This document shows positions 12,701 to 19,167 of a stretch of DNA of 43,508 nt, in pieces. The DNA comes from a bacterium. GTDB taxonomy: Bacteria; Elusimicrobiota; Elusimicrobia; Elusimicrobiales; UBA9959. Under the pieces are notes generated by a model, which was not told where the DNA came from, ran no database searches, and worked only from the letters and a program-made list of their open reading frames with translations. Every line of letters begins with the position of its first letter. Position 1 is the first letter of the stretch. The stretch covers positions 1 to 43,508 of the forward strand of contig JAJYJH010000017.1 in the NCBI GenBank assembly GCA_021789695.1. The letters are read 5' to 3'. A program made the position numbers and the translations under genes.

Positions 12701-14434
12701 GGCACGGCCTCGGCGCCGCCGATAGTGCTCGACACCGTAACGTACGACGCCAGCGTGCAGGCGGTGACGGCCAGCACGGACGCCCCGCGCTGGATGAACG
12801 ACGCCTCCCGCGCCGCCGTGATCAGACTGGACGTCTCCAACAACAGCCCGGCCGGCTTCAACCCCATAGAACTCGCCACGGTCACGTTCCGTCTGCTGGA
12901 TCCGGCCTTGAACCCGCTGACCCAGGCCGCCGCGCGGTCCCTCTTCAACGCGGTGATGCTGGTGCGCGACTCCAACGGTTACGCCGGCGTCTATGAGCCG
13001 GCCCTGGACGTTACCACAGCCGCCTACGTGCCCATGAACGCCATCTCCGTGGACGCGCTGGGTTTCTCCACGCTGACGGTCTCCCAGCAGTACCTCTCCG
13101 AGGCCTCGGTGCCGGCCGCTTCTACCTCCACTTTCTTCCTGGTCCTGGAATCCACGGCCGGCGCCTCGGCGGCCAGCCCGGACACCTTTCTGGCTTCCCT
13201 GTCACCGGCTTCGGCCGTGGTCGCGGATGCGCCGGACCTGCTGGCGCAGGACTTCTCGCCCTCGGCCGACGTGCGGACGGACTCGGTCACTCTTATAGCG
13301 CCGGCGCTGCCCCCGGCCGGATCCACCTGGCCGTACATCACGCCCTCCTCCGCCGCCATAAATACGATGGCCACGTCCTACGACGGAACCTCGCTGTCCC
13401 CTCGCATCTACTCCGCCTCCACGGACGGGCATCTCCGCGCGCTCTCTCCGGGCGGCCTCCTGCTCTGGGATTTCGCCACTTCGCCGCTGTCACCGATAAA
13501 CTCCAACCCGACCGACGCCGGGACCGCGGGGGACATCTATTTCGCCGACGACGCCGGGGACGTCTACAAGGTGCAGGACAACGGGACCTCGGCGTCGCTG
13601 GTCTGGAAGCGCTCGCTGGGCGTGCAGATACGCTCGGGCCTGATAGACTCCGGCACCAGCCTCTACTTCGGCGCCTCGGACAACGCGATGCACTGCATCG
13701 ACAAGACGAGCGCCTCCGGCACCGACTGCCCCGGCTGGATCGACCTGCCCGTCTCCGGCGTAGTCTCCAATACCCCGCTGGTGGACGACAGGACTGGCGT
13801 GAACGCCTCGTGGATCGGGACCGAGAGCGGCGCGCTGGTGGAGTTCAGGACCGGCACGGGCGGGCAGGTGGCCTCGGCCTCCCTGGGGTCTGTCATCTAT
13901 TCCTCGCCGTTCGGCGACGTCGCCTCGGTCTCTCCGACCAACAAGCTGTACATCACCTCCTCGGATGGTTATCTGTACGCGGTGCCGCTGGACCTCGGCA
14001 GCGCCAACCACGTCTATCCGCCGGCCCAGGCGGGGGCTCCCAGCCATTCCTCTCCCTTCCTGTGGCCGGTCATGGACAACGGTGAGCGCTTCGTCTATTA
14101 CGGCGACGACTCAGGCCTGCTGCACAAGGTCAGCACGCAGACCTGGACGGAGCCCGCGGGATGGCCCTTCCAGGCCGGCGGCGCCATCCGCACCGGCCCG
14201 GTGGTGGTGCCGGCCTCCTTCGCCGGCCTGCCTGCCGGCCAGGATTACGTCTATTTCGGCTGCGACGACGGCTATATCTACGCGGTCAACATAAACACCG
14301 GCCAGCTCAGGACGGGCTGGCCGGTAGCTACCGGGGGCCCGGTGCGCGCCGACCCGGTCTTCGACGGCGACAACGACACCGTCTCGGTCGGGTCCAGCGA
14401 CGGGCGCGTTTACGCCGTTTATGTGGGGCCGTAG
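788..14434 (+). CDS. Giant secreted FN3-repeat surface protein (4,548 aa) with lamin-tail and PQQ-type propeller modules
   Basis: An N-terminal Sec signal (basic start, hydrophobic stretch LSAVLPLALGLLLNAA, cleavage near PLSA) leads into a beta-rich domain at residues about 41-230. About 26 fibronectin-III-like modules fill residues 230-2926, with a second copy of the N-terminal domain at about 1376-1565. Next come a propeller-like region (2930-3400) and a domain with a Cys pair (3400-3560). Two lamin-tail-type domains start at about 3565 (INEVYPTG, DWVELYNN, LAGWKL) and 3703 (LLINEVGY, FVELYNSS, LAGYSL). An unassigned beta-rich part follows, and the protein ends in a PQQ-like propeller from about 4176 with repeated YFGxxDG.IYAV blades. 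No catalytic site is visible. A structural or adhesive cell-surface role is inferred. It is followed at 11 bp by the second secreted protein and then a PorV-like barrel, which suggests a shared export route. Confidence 0.85.
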   Translation: MDRRALSGGGTGGRAARRFLSAVLPLALGLLLNAAPPLSAFNTLYLQDASASVAPGADDYRQLMYSPGVGLVAYAKATANSLPTPPTTATQFTKTAGGSVVTWYSRPVDAVTISGNVTFNLWAYVDNTKANAYITAELLLAAPDGTITGQPIAAVYTGNPKLGTTAALQSWSVTPLLTAVANGQRLAVRLHIGAAGPMRAGYYVYADINGPTVGADGDAWVQTTEALAPARPSTGAVTAAETSLTPSWGLVDGATGYTLTAALDAGMGTVVSSFDSAGPSAAVSPLSPDTTYYLFARTNGSGASSSWTAWPAAVTLAYAPGAGYFDGLAASSMRFNWSANGNHPGTLYRVYVSTAPDPLAPGGAAVTSSDTYNTYLSTSGLSPDGAYYFRVAAVNYAGAVTSFTAAKSTHTLAAVPASASFTGVTDVGMNFNWSASGNPSGTLYSVLVSTAPDPLSPGGAAVTQHGVYGLSLSTSSLSTNTTYYFRAAAVNADGVASAFSAAAATSTLADTPASGMITGAGPYSMQFSFTDPVNPAGTLYRVKVSTASDPLSPGGAAVTSSDTYSLSLSSSGLVPDTAYYFRAAAVNNDGVESQYVPAQTLHTLLAYAPAFASFTGVSEAGIQFNFSPNGDVYPGTLFRVAVSTAPDPVNPGTASATSSDTYNSYLSSAGLFGNTTYYFRSAGVNKDGVPTAYSAAAATSTLAAVPSGLDFTGVSSDSIRMDWAQTNGPGTLYTVLTSTAADPLNPAGAAVSSRDTYNLYVTTSGLTQNVSYSFVVRALNNGGGYSAWSTAASTPTLQAGFLAAPVAMSLTPYISSMTANWLLVGGATGYTLAASQNPGAEPSPIAASSDTAVVLSASVSGLSPDTKYYLFVRANGPGSSSAWSDYPPAATLLAYPPASPSIGGVSASQVSFSWSANGDAYPGTLFRVISSTAPDPLNPGGAVVSSSDTYGVSLTSASLIPNTPYYFTTAGINKDGAATAWTVPSGTYTLAAQPVFSGFANLSANSADFSFSANGNPSGTRYRVVSSTAPDPLNPGGAVSSSSDTYSLVLSSSGLSPNTTYYFAAAAVTGGGTATAYFAPQATATLAAMPLSPAAAAVWASSASLAWSADGNPAGTLYRVLLSTAPNPLTPQGAQVASSDTYSLALAAAALSPDTLYYFRVAATGRSGDLTIFTAAQQFRTLAYMPLFSSFGVSASSLTLNWLPNGNNSPGLYRVLASTAPDPLSPGGAAVSSSDVYGLSFSTSGLYADTTYYFRLSGENSDGVLSAYTALAATSTLLAYPPAFSAFTDLQTDSLRFVWTANGNPDGAMYRVLVSTAPDPLNPAGAVVSSSDTYNLSLTTSGLVADTQYYFTAAGVNNNGVATSYMAEQSTRTLQAVTKLFLLDSTSTANPDTNEERVLSTLRGSAPVTYTKATAGNVTPPSSTSQFTKVANGPTETWYTGPLAAVSVSGNVTFNLYAWESATNVNSGITAELLRADGAGNILSTIASVQTGVAELGVSEAAQTWTAAASATSLANGDRLAVRVHIEPAGGNLASGKSVYMTVGGPAAGASGDTWVQLLQTLPPASPSTSAVANVGASQLGASWGLVNETTGYTLAASVNPANPPLPVYASSSTLGDLSATLSVPALSPNTTYYLFVRSSREGLSSPWAAYPGTSTLLAYPPAASGFAGVGSGAVQFNWSANGNAYPGTLFRVLSSTAPDPLNPGGAAVVSSYTYSLSLSSSGLSPDTTYYFRVAGVNNNNVPTAYTAALGTATLLAYPPLTSGFTGISQTSVQFNWSANGDAYPGTLFRVVSSTAPDPLNPGGAVAVSSYTYNLFLSSSGLAADTTYYFRVAGVNKNGAATAYTAAAGTATLTYQPAFAGFSSVTAGSVLFGWTGAGNPAGTLYKVLSSTAPDPANPGGAVVASSYTYALALSSSGLSADTTYYFRAAAVNANGVASAYTAAAGTATLLGYPPLFSNFTGVAAGAVQFNWSANGNAYPGTLYRVLSSTAPDPVNPAGAAVASSDTYSLSLSSSGLAADTTYYFRVAGVNKNGVATAYTVAAGTATLLAYPPLPAGFSGVTESGLQFNWAANGDVYPGTLFMVVSSTAPDPLNPGGAVALSSYTYGLALSSQGLAGNTTYYFTAAGVNKNGVPTAYTAVSATSTLANAPSGLYSTGVTTQAAQVNWAGGSNGPGTLYYVLVSTAPDPLLPSGAAVSSAYTYNLYVSTAGLEPLTYYYFRVSAFNNNGVRTAWSAPPFQAQTLATGQIGSPAAGSITGVFVSSMSASWDLVPGATGYTLAASLAPDDPPAVIAASSTTVNGENAASLSGLTPDTSYYLFVRANGQGTSGVWLAYPHRATLLAYPPAFSGFSEVYASSGVFSWSANGNAYPGTLYRVLSSTAPDPLSPAGAAVASSDTYALSLSASGLAADTTYYFRVAGVNKDGALTDYTAPQATATWANPPLPSGFSGVGAAALQFNWAANGDRVPGTLYRVLVSTAPDPLNPAGAPVTSSDTYGLSLSTSGLSADTTYYFRAAALGVSGVASAYSAAQGTATLVAYPPLPAGFTNVTETALQFNWSANGDRDPGTLYHVLSSTAPDPLAPSGAVVASSFTYNLYLGGAALAPNTTRYFTVAAVNRNGVETSYTAVAGTSTLANPPLTALSTFSAVTSQGFTAAWSSNSNPAGTVYQVQASTATDFSAVAPAQVTASTAPLQGTSYLFSGLLSGSVYYFRLRAQNNNGVYTSYAQLGSTATLRLPAPVPAPVTQVSTYSITASWSLVGGATGYLLAASVNQASPPSPVYASSETASAQASVYQPALALNTTYFLFVRAEGPGDASDWAAYPPASTLANQPAVPGAVFGAVTDNGFSVAWDANSNPLGATLYQVQVSTASDFNSGAINQVTFSTAPVYGPGAAFSGLSSNTYYYARVRAANNDGSYTAWTGLGYVKTLILPVLHSAGDGVLLYGQAGNSAPQFRNYYGASNSFSPVQATLSGIPGSLFVIKTDPLTTKQEAVAGYVANGTLHVLCSDGANWEEDWTQYVGGDASTRRFDIAYESNSGDAVVLYSHNVSGSSQLGYRVKSGAAGCGPSGWSADASLSPLNTAGIVQWVKLASDPRADQNDIAAIWADNASRLDAMVWNGSSWENEPSQPLETSLEAVSAAQDVEDFAVQYEATTGNIMVVWANSSGGSGTNGVRYARAVWTGGSPLHTWSAPATPPTFTDDATNLTLAANPASSEMVFASIGNSRGYLQAGYWNGSAWTDTAGLVTTAQIPQAGTGLVAAAWLSSGTVTRSVITYDNANSTTLGWITGSGGTFTKQTAFSPTPAFASPQVRYSMRQDPVNRDRAIAAVADSNYDLFAKRLIMNTAGTFTWSNADGGAALETSLSSAAVAGDSFEFWPAPPTTTFDQSAYRVFADSDSTDVGAPLAAQDTLATLPSAGSAFRLRQLVDIGNVDLPLNGQGFRLQFAGMGDGTCAAPSNGTPAAYTDVTSTTALAFNNNPSVADNTPLTADANDPRYGTHITIDQTYVEQNNSTNTVAAIPRGEDGMWDFSLKDNGLTPGAVYCLRLVKDTGVQLEGYTVYPQVLVPAPVQINEVYPTGAAAADDWVELYNNTSSTPSLAGWKLNYVESTIDIGGSANTLWTGQAGAVINAYSTFTITNLPVALNGAQSYYVSLVNPAGAAADQVQWPGPGVMSLGESFARITDGNPYFEIDPTPTKGYSNSVSTDSLLINEVGYSAGRQFVELYNSSPVSTRTLAGYSLRDSVSSQNGAVFRFTRKIYPLDYALLDYSSVGDDGKTFADVFGAAGPSPAGDFLALENSTGSTVDMVTWQSGAAYSRYNYKGALTDYPSHAPAGAATSIARGPTEGADTGNDAADFYVSAFVTPASRNNGAGAAAPDTLYLPGDNSAPRYLSRRFGLSLALGAASSGGGNNIVFERTGGSADLHSPHLYRLADIGFDLSALTRQTTVQAGYAFYDQDGSPLVSSASYRMIVNSSTGTASAPPIVLDTVTYDASVQAVTASTDAPRWMNDASRAAVIRLDVSNNSPAGFNPIELATVTFRLLDPALNPLTQAAARSLFNAVMLVRDSNGYAGVYEPALDVTTAAYVPMNAISVDALGFSTLTVSQQYLSEASVPAASTSTFFLVLESTAGASAASPDTFLASLSPASAVVADAPDLLAQDFSPSADVRTDSVTLIAPALPPAGSTWPYITPSSAAINTMATSYDGTSLSPRIYSASTDGHLRALSPGGLLLWDFATSPLSPINSNPTDAGTAGDIYFADDAGDVYKVQDNGTSASLVWKRSLGVQIRSGLIDSGTSLYFGASDNAMHCIDKTSASGTDCPGWIDLPVSGVVSNTPLVDDRTGVNASWIGTESGALVEFRTGTGGQVASASLGSVIYSSPFGDVASVSPTNKLYITSSDGYLYAVPLDLGSANHVYPPAQAGAPSHSSPFLWPVMDNGERFVYYGDDSGLLHKVSTQTWTEPAGWPFQAGGAIRTGPVVVPASFAGLPAGQDYVYFGCDDGYIYAVNINTGQLRTGWPVATGGPVRADPVFDGDNDTVSVGSSDGRVYAVYVGP
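1470..9570 (+). repeat. Nested tandem array of about 26 FN3-coding repeats
   Basis: The repeats have a period near 285-300 bp and come in two classes. Class A carries W.LV.GATGYTLAAS and class B carries NWSANGN..PGTLYRVL followed by STAPDPLNPGG and TTYYFRVAGVN. Class A modules begin near 1480, 3187, 5486, 7533 and 8991, and each opens a run of class B modules (5, 5, 6, 4 and 1). Stretches such as the codons for STAPDPLNPGG are almost identical at DNA level, so unequal recombination or assembly collapse is possible here. Confidence 0.85.
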
Positions 14435-14444
14435 GCGGAAAAGT

Positions 14445-17400
14445 ATGGCAAAGACGGAACCAGAAAAGAAGAAAGAAGGTCCGGGCCCGCGGCCGCCGGC
14501 GGCCGTCCTCCGGCTGGCGCTGCTGCCGCTCCTCCTGGCGGCCCCGCGGGCCGCGGCCGCCGCGGACTGGCCGACTTTCCGGGGCAACCCCGCCAGGACC
14601 GGCTACGTCCAGGAGCAGGCCGCCCCGCCGTTCAGCGAGGAGTGGTCCTTTCCCGCCTCCGGGGCGATCGTCTCCAGCCCGGTCGTCTCCCGCGGCTACC
14701 TCTATTTCGGCACCAGGAACGGCTATATCTACGCTCTGAACGCGCGCACGGGGGCGATGCTCTGGAGTTTCCATACGCTCAACTGGGTGGATTCCACCCC
14801 GGCCGTCTCTTCCGGGACGGTCTACGCGGCCTCGATGGACGGACATCTCTACGCTCTGAACGCGCTGACGGGCAGGCAGGTCTGGCGCACCGACCTGGGC
14901 GCTCCCTCGGATTCTTCGCCCCTGGCGAGCGGCGGAAAGGTCTACGTCGGGACCGGGCTGCCGGACGACAAGCTCCGCGTCTACGACGCGCTGAGCGGGG
15001 CTCTCCTCGGCTTCTACCAGTCCCGGCAGCCCGTAGAGTCCGCTCCGGCGGCCTACGGGCCCGACGTATATTTCGGGGCCAACGACGGCGGGGTCCACGC
15101 TCTGGACGCGGCCTCCCTGCTGCCTCCGGCAGGCTGGATCGGGAGCCAGAGCGCCGGCTCCTTCGGGCTGAACTCCGTCGCGGTCTCCGGAGGGGTCGTC
15201 TACGCCCTGCCCGGGCACGACGACAAAATGGTCTACGCGCTGGACCCGGCCACCGGCGACACGATACGCAAGTCCACCGCCGGAGAGATGGCCGTCTCCT
15301 GGCAGACCTTCACTTCCCCGGTGGCGGCGGGGGACAGGGTCTATTTCTCGGGCGCCATAGGGGAGTCTGCCACCTCCCCCGCGGGCGCGGACTATTTCTC
15401 GGCGCTCGACACCGGCACGCTGGCCTCGGTGTGGGCCAGCTCCCCTTCTCTGGGCGGCATAGGCGATATGGGGATGCTCTCCTCCCCGGCCATGGCAGGC
15501 GAACTGCTCTACCAGGGCACCGTGGACGGCAGGCTGGTGGCGTTGAGTTCCGCCGGCGCCGCGGTGGCGTCGCTGGCGCTTTCCAGCGCGGCCTATTCGT
15601 CGCCGGCGGTCTCGGACGGGTTCGTCTACATAGGCGATATGAGCGGCGTAATTCACGCCTTCGCCGCTGGCAGGACGGCTGCTATCTCCTCTCCGCAAGA
15701 GGGCGCCGTAGTCAACGGTACCGTCGCGGCGGCCGGCTACGCCGCCAACCCGGCGATGGCCGGCTACAGCCTCGACTACTCCACCGGCGGCTCGCCGGAG
15801 GTGTGGCACAATATAGTTTCGAGCAATACCGCCTATCATGTTCCCGGCTCGGAGCTGGGGGCGTGGGACGCTTCGGCCCTGCCCAACGGCTATTACGACC
15901 TCAGACTGACGGTGCAGGAGACCGGCGCCCCGGTCTATTCGGACACGGCGGTGACCCGCGTGCGGGTGGACACCCCGCCGGAGCCGCCCTCGGGCCTGAC
16001 CGCGGCCGACGTCCCCGACGATACCGGCAACAAACTGGAACTGCGCTGGACGGCCTCTCCGACGCCCGGGGTGTCGGAGTACCGGGTCTACAGGAACGAC
16101 GGGACAGGTTTCTCCCTGCTGGCCTCCACCGCCCCGTTCCCGCTCTGCTTCACCGACGCCGCCGCCGTGACCGGTTCCACTTTCACCTACGAGGTGCGCG
16201 CCTACGACGGTTTCCTCGAGTCCGCCAACTCCAACGAGGCCTCGGCCTTCTCGGTCAACAACAGTTCCGACACCACTCCTCCGGCGGCGGTAGCGGACCT
16301 TTCGGCGGCGCCCGGTCCGGCGCCCGGCATGGTGACGCTCAGGTGGACCGCCCCCGGCAACGACGGGAACTTCGGCACGGCCTCCGGTTACGTGATAAAG
16401 TACACCACGTCCCCCGGCTACGACTGGGCCGCCTTCTCTCCAGGCGCCGGCCTGCAGGTCAGCACCGCCGAAGTCAGCGGCCCGGCCGGGACCAGCGAGG
16501 TGGACGGCATCCCCTGGCTTTCGGGCGGCGTCACCTATTATTTCGCCCTCGAGGCCTGGGATCAAGTGCCGAACTACGGCGCGGTCTCCAACGTGGCTTC
16601 CGCGGCCGCCGCCAGGGACGCGGTCCCGCCTCTGCCGCCCTCCGGCCTGACCGCGGCGGACACTCCGGGCGACGCCGGCGGCAGCATAACCCTTTCCTGG
16701 ACGCGCTCCCCGGACGACGGCGCGGGGGCCGACGACGTCTACGGTTACAGGATCTACAGGAGCAGGCAGAGCGGGGTCTACGTGGCCAGCGCCCCCTATT
16801 CCGAGGTCCCGCGCGGCGCGACCGGGTACAGGGACCCCGCGGCCACCGAGAACGTGAAGTTCTTCTACGAGGCCGCGGCCTTCAACAGCACGCTGAACTC
16901 CGCGCTCACCGCCGAGGCTTCGGCCGTTTCCATCGACAACTACCGCTTCGTGGACGCGGTCAACGGCGGATATTTCCTGCTGCCGGACGGGGCGAGGGTG
17001 GACATTCCCGGCAACGCGGTCTCCCAGAACGACAGCGTCCTGATGGTCAGGGTGGACCCGGCCACCTACGCCCCGATGCATATCGCCGCCGCGGCGGACG
17101 CGGTGCCAACGGGCATAGTCTACGAGGTGGAGTTCAAGAACCCCTCCACGCGCCTGCTGGCCGACGCCACGGTCACTCTGCCCTATACGGACGCCGAGGT
17201 GGCCGGCATGGACCAGAAGAACCTGCGCCTCTATACCCTGTCGGGAGGCGCCTGGAGGCCGCTGGCTTCGTCGACCCCGGACACTCAGGCCAGGAAGGTG
17301 AGCGGGCAGGCCTCCAGCTTCTCGCTGTTCAGCGTCATGGAGTACCTGCCTTCCGGGGAGGTCTTCAGGGACGACGAGGTCTATACTTATCCCAACCCGG

Positions 17401-17645
17401 CCAGGGGCGACACGCTGTACTTCAAGGCCATACTGGCCTACGACTCGGACGTGAAGATAGACGTCTACGACGTGGCTGGGGAAAAGGTCGGGACCCTGGA
17501 GCGGGGCGGCTGCCTGGGCGGCGGCGCGTGCGTGATACCGTGGGGCATCAGGCGCATAGCCAGCGGGGTCTACATCTACAGGCTGACGGCGCGCAGCGCT
17601 GCCGGCAGCAAGACGCTGATAAAGAAACTGGCGATAATCCATTGA
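14445..17645 (+). CDS. Secreted PQQ-type propeller, FN3 and C-terminal sorting-domain protein
   Basis: The ATG at 14445 is preferred over an in-frame ATG at 14421 because it follows AGGCGG at good spacing and lies beyond the upstream stop at 14434. The 1,066-residue product has a Lys-rich start and a hydrophobic signal (LALLPLLLAAPRAAAAA). A PQQ-like propeller opens with DWPTFRGNPARTGYV and has repeated LYFGTRNGYIYALNARTG blades (about 35-410). Three FN3-like domains begin PPSGLTAADVPDD, PAAVADLSAAPG and PPSGLTAADTPGD. The last 90 residues (YTYPNPARGD, then IDVYDVAGEKV, RRIASGVYIYRLTA and KKLAIIH) look like the FlgD/type IX secretion C-terminal sorting fold. The terminal Lys-rich strand is typical of such sorting domains. 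It probably is exported with its neighbours and works at the cell surface; no enzymatic residues are evident. Confidence 0.8.
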   Translation: MAKTEPEKKKEGPGPRPPAAVLRLALLPLLLAAPRAAAAADWPTFRGNPARTGYVQEQAAPPFSEEWSFPASGAIVSSPVVSRGYLYFGTRNGYIYALNARTGAMLWSFHTLNWVDSTPAVSSGTVYAASMDGHLYALNALTGRQVWRTDLGAPSDSSPLASGGKVYVGTGLPDDKLRVYDALSGALLGFYQSRQPVESAPAAYGPDVYFGANDGGVHALDAASLLPPAGWIGSQSAGSFGLNSVAVSGGVVYALPGHDDKMVYALDPATGDTIRKSTAGEMAVSWQTFTSPVAAGDRVYFSGAIGESATSPAGADYFSALDTGTLASVWASSPSLGGIGDMGMLSSPAMAGELLYQGTVDGRLVALSSAGAAVASLALSSAAYSSPAVSDGFVYIGDMSGVIHAFAAGRTAAISSPQEGAVVNGTVAAAGYAANPAMAGYSLDYSTGGSPEVWHNIVSSNTAYHVPGSELGAWDASALPNGYYDLRLTVQETGAPVYSDTAVTRVRVDTPPEPPSGLTAADVPDDTGNKLELRWTASPTPGVSEYRVYRNDGTGFSLLASTAPFPLCFTDAAAVTGSTFTYEVRAYDGFLESANSNEASAFSVNNSSDTTPPAAVADLSAAPGPAPGMVTLRWTAPGNDGNFGTASGYVIKYTTSPGYDWAAFSPGAGLQVSTAEVSGPAGTSEVDGIPWLSGGVTYYFALEAWDQVPNYGAVSNVASAAAARDAVPPLPPSGLTAADTPGDAGGSITLSWTRSPDDGAGADDVYGYRIYRSRQSGVYVASAPYSEVPRGATGYRDPAATENVKFFYEAAAFNSTLNSALTAEASAVSIDNYRFVDAVNGGYFLLPDGARVDIPGNAVSQNDSVLMVRVDPATYAPMHIAAAADAVPTGIVYEVEFKNPSTRLLADATVTLPYTDAEVAGMDQKNLRLYTLSGGAWRPLASSTPDTQARKVSGQASSFSLFSVMEYLPSGEVFRDDEVYTYPNPARGDTLYFKAILAYDSDVKIDVYDVAGEKVGTLERGGCLGGGACVIPWGIRRIASGVYIYRLTARSAAGSKTLIKKLAIIH

Positions 17646-17673
17646 GCCGGGAAGAGGAGCGGAGGACGGTCAT

Positions 17674-19167
17674 ATGAGCGGAGCCGGAAGAGAGGGGGGC
17701 GGAGGAAGGGCCGCGCGGCTTCTGAAGCTGGCGCTGGCCCTCTGCCTGCTGCCGGCCGCTTCCCGCGCGGCCAGCATCTATCCGTCCGAAGGCAGCACCT
17801 CGGCCACGTTCCTCAAACTGCCGGTCGGAGCGCGCGCCGCCGCCATGGCTGGGGCCTTCGCCGCGGTGCCGGGGGACCCGTTCGCCGTGTACTGGAACCC
17901 GGCCGGGCTGGCCTACGCCCCGCGCGAGCGGGGACTGGGCTTCTTCCACAACGACTATTTCCAGGGGCTGGGCCAGGAGTTCCTCTCGTATACGGAGCGG
18001 CGCTGGGGCGGCGGTCTGGGCCTCGGCCTCGACTATTTCTATTCGGCCAGCGACATGGAGCGGCGCAGCGGGCTGTACGAGCCGGACACCGCCACCCCTT
18101 CTCCGGTGGAGGGGAAGTTCGGCGCTTACGACCTCGCCTTCTCCGCCGCTTACGGCTGGAACTACAGGCCGGACCTGGCGCTGGGCGGCGCCGTCAAGGT
18201 CATACGGCAGAGCATAGACACCGAGTCCGCCGCCTCCGTGGCGCTGGACCTGGGCCTGCTGCGCTCTTTCATCTGGCGAGGCGCGGCCTACACGGCCGGA
18301 GCCTCGCTCCAGAACCTTGGCCCCGGCATAAAGTTCGTCTCCAGGCGCTACGGCCTGCCTCTGGTCCTGCGGACGGGCCTCAGCCGCCGTTTCGACGACT
18401 ACGGCCTGCTGGTCTCGCTGGAGGCTGACAAGCCGGTTGATAATTACCCGTCCTTCGTCCTGGGAGCGGAATATAAGCTTACGGACCGCCTGTCCGTCAG
18501 GAGCGGCTACAGCTACAGGCTGCACGGTAACGAGCTGGGCGGCTGGTCTGGTTTCTCGGCCGGAGCCGGGGTGGCGTTCAACAGGCTGACCTTCGATTAC
18601 GCTTTCAGCCCTTTCGGCGTGCTGGGCAACTCGCACAGGTTCTCCATAAACCTGCGCTTCGGCGGCGCGCCGCCCGGCTCCTCGCCGTCCGCCGCGGCTC
18701 CCGCCGCGCCTCCTCAGCCTCCACCAGGTTTCTCCAGCTGCCTGTTCTCGTCGGCGCAGCGGCCGCTGGGTATTTCCAGGCTGGGAATAAAGTACGAGAT
18801 CACGGCCGTCTCCTCAGGCTGCGCCGTTTCCTCCCTCTCTTTCAGGACGCTGCTGATGGGACTGCCGCCGGCGGAGTTCTCGCTGCCGGAAGGGTCTCCG
18901 TCGGGAGAGCTCGGGGACGGCTTCCCGGCGGGAGTGCTGCCGCTGAAGGTCTGGCGCCCCGACGGGCTGGCCGGCAACGTGCAGGGCGACGTCGCCTTCG
19001 TCTTCAAGCTTCCGCCCGGTTCGGGGCCCGGCGCGCCGGTGTTCATGTTCAGGGACGGGAAAATGTGGGAGGAGACCGCCGTGAGCGGGCCTTCGCCCGA
19101 CGGCTCTTTCTCCGCGTCGGCTCCTTACGCGGCCGGCTACGCCCTCGGACTGAGGACCGGGAACTAG
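17674..19167 (+). CDS. PorV/UPF0164-like outer-membrane beta-barrel protein
   Basis: A signal peptide (LLKLALALCLLPAASRA) is followed by the family hallmark FLKLPVGARAAAMAGAFAA and then DPFAVYWNPAGLA. This is the N-terminal signature of PorV/PorQ-type and UPF0164 barrels. Alternating strands run to about residue 330 and end in NSHRFSINLRFG, a typical barrel tail. After a Pro/Ala linker there is an extra domain of about 150 residues (PLGISRLGIKYEI to the C-terminus) that is not part of the usual barrel and looks beta-rich. In Bacteroidota PorV carries type IX secretion substrates, so a role in exporting or anchoring the two upstream proteins is inferred. GGAGG lies eight bases before the ATG. 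Its stop shares the palindrome CTAG with the converging ABC permease gene. Confidence 0.75.
   Translation: MSGAGREGGGGRAARLLKLALALCLLPAASRAASIYPSEGSTSATFLKLPVGARAAAMAGAFAAVPGDPFAVYWNPAGLAYAPRERGLGFFHNDYFQGLGQEFLSYTERRWGGGLGLGLDYFYSASDMERRSGLYEPDTATPSPVEGKFGAYDLAFSAAYGWNYRPDLALGGAVKVIRQSIDTESAASVALDLGLLRSFIWRGAAYTAGASLQNLGPGIKFVSRRYGLPLVLRTGLSRRFDDYGLLVSLEADKPVDNYPSFVLGAEYKLTDRLSVRSGYSYRLHGNELGGWSGFSAGAGVAFNRLTFDYAFSPFGVLGNSHRFSINLRFGGAPPGSSPSAAAPAAPPQPPPGFSSCLFSSAQRPLGISRLGIKYEITAVSSGCAVSSLSFRTLLMGLPPAEFSLPEGSPSGELGDGFPAGVLPLKVWRPDGLAGNVQGDVAFVFKLPPGSGPGAPVFMFRDGKMWEETAVSGPSPDGSFSASAPYAAGYALGLRTGN

Noticed and set aside
14328-17642. A 1,104-codon antisense frame opposite the propeller/sorting-domain gene
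   Set aside because: Same cause; composition is repetitive and basic, and it would overlap a clearly coding plus-strand gene along its whole length.
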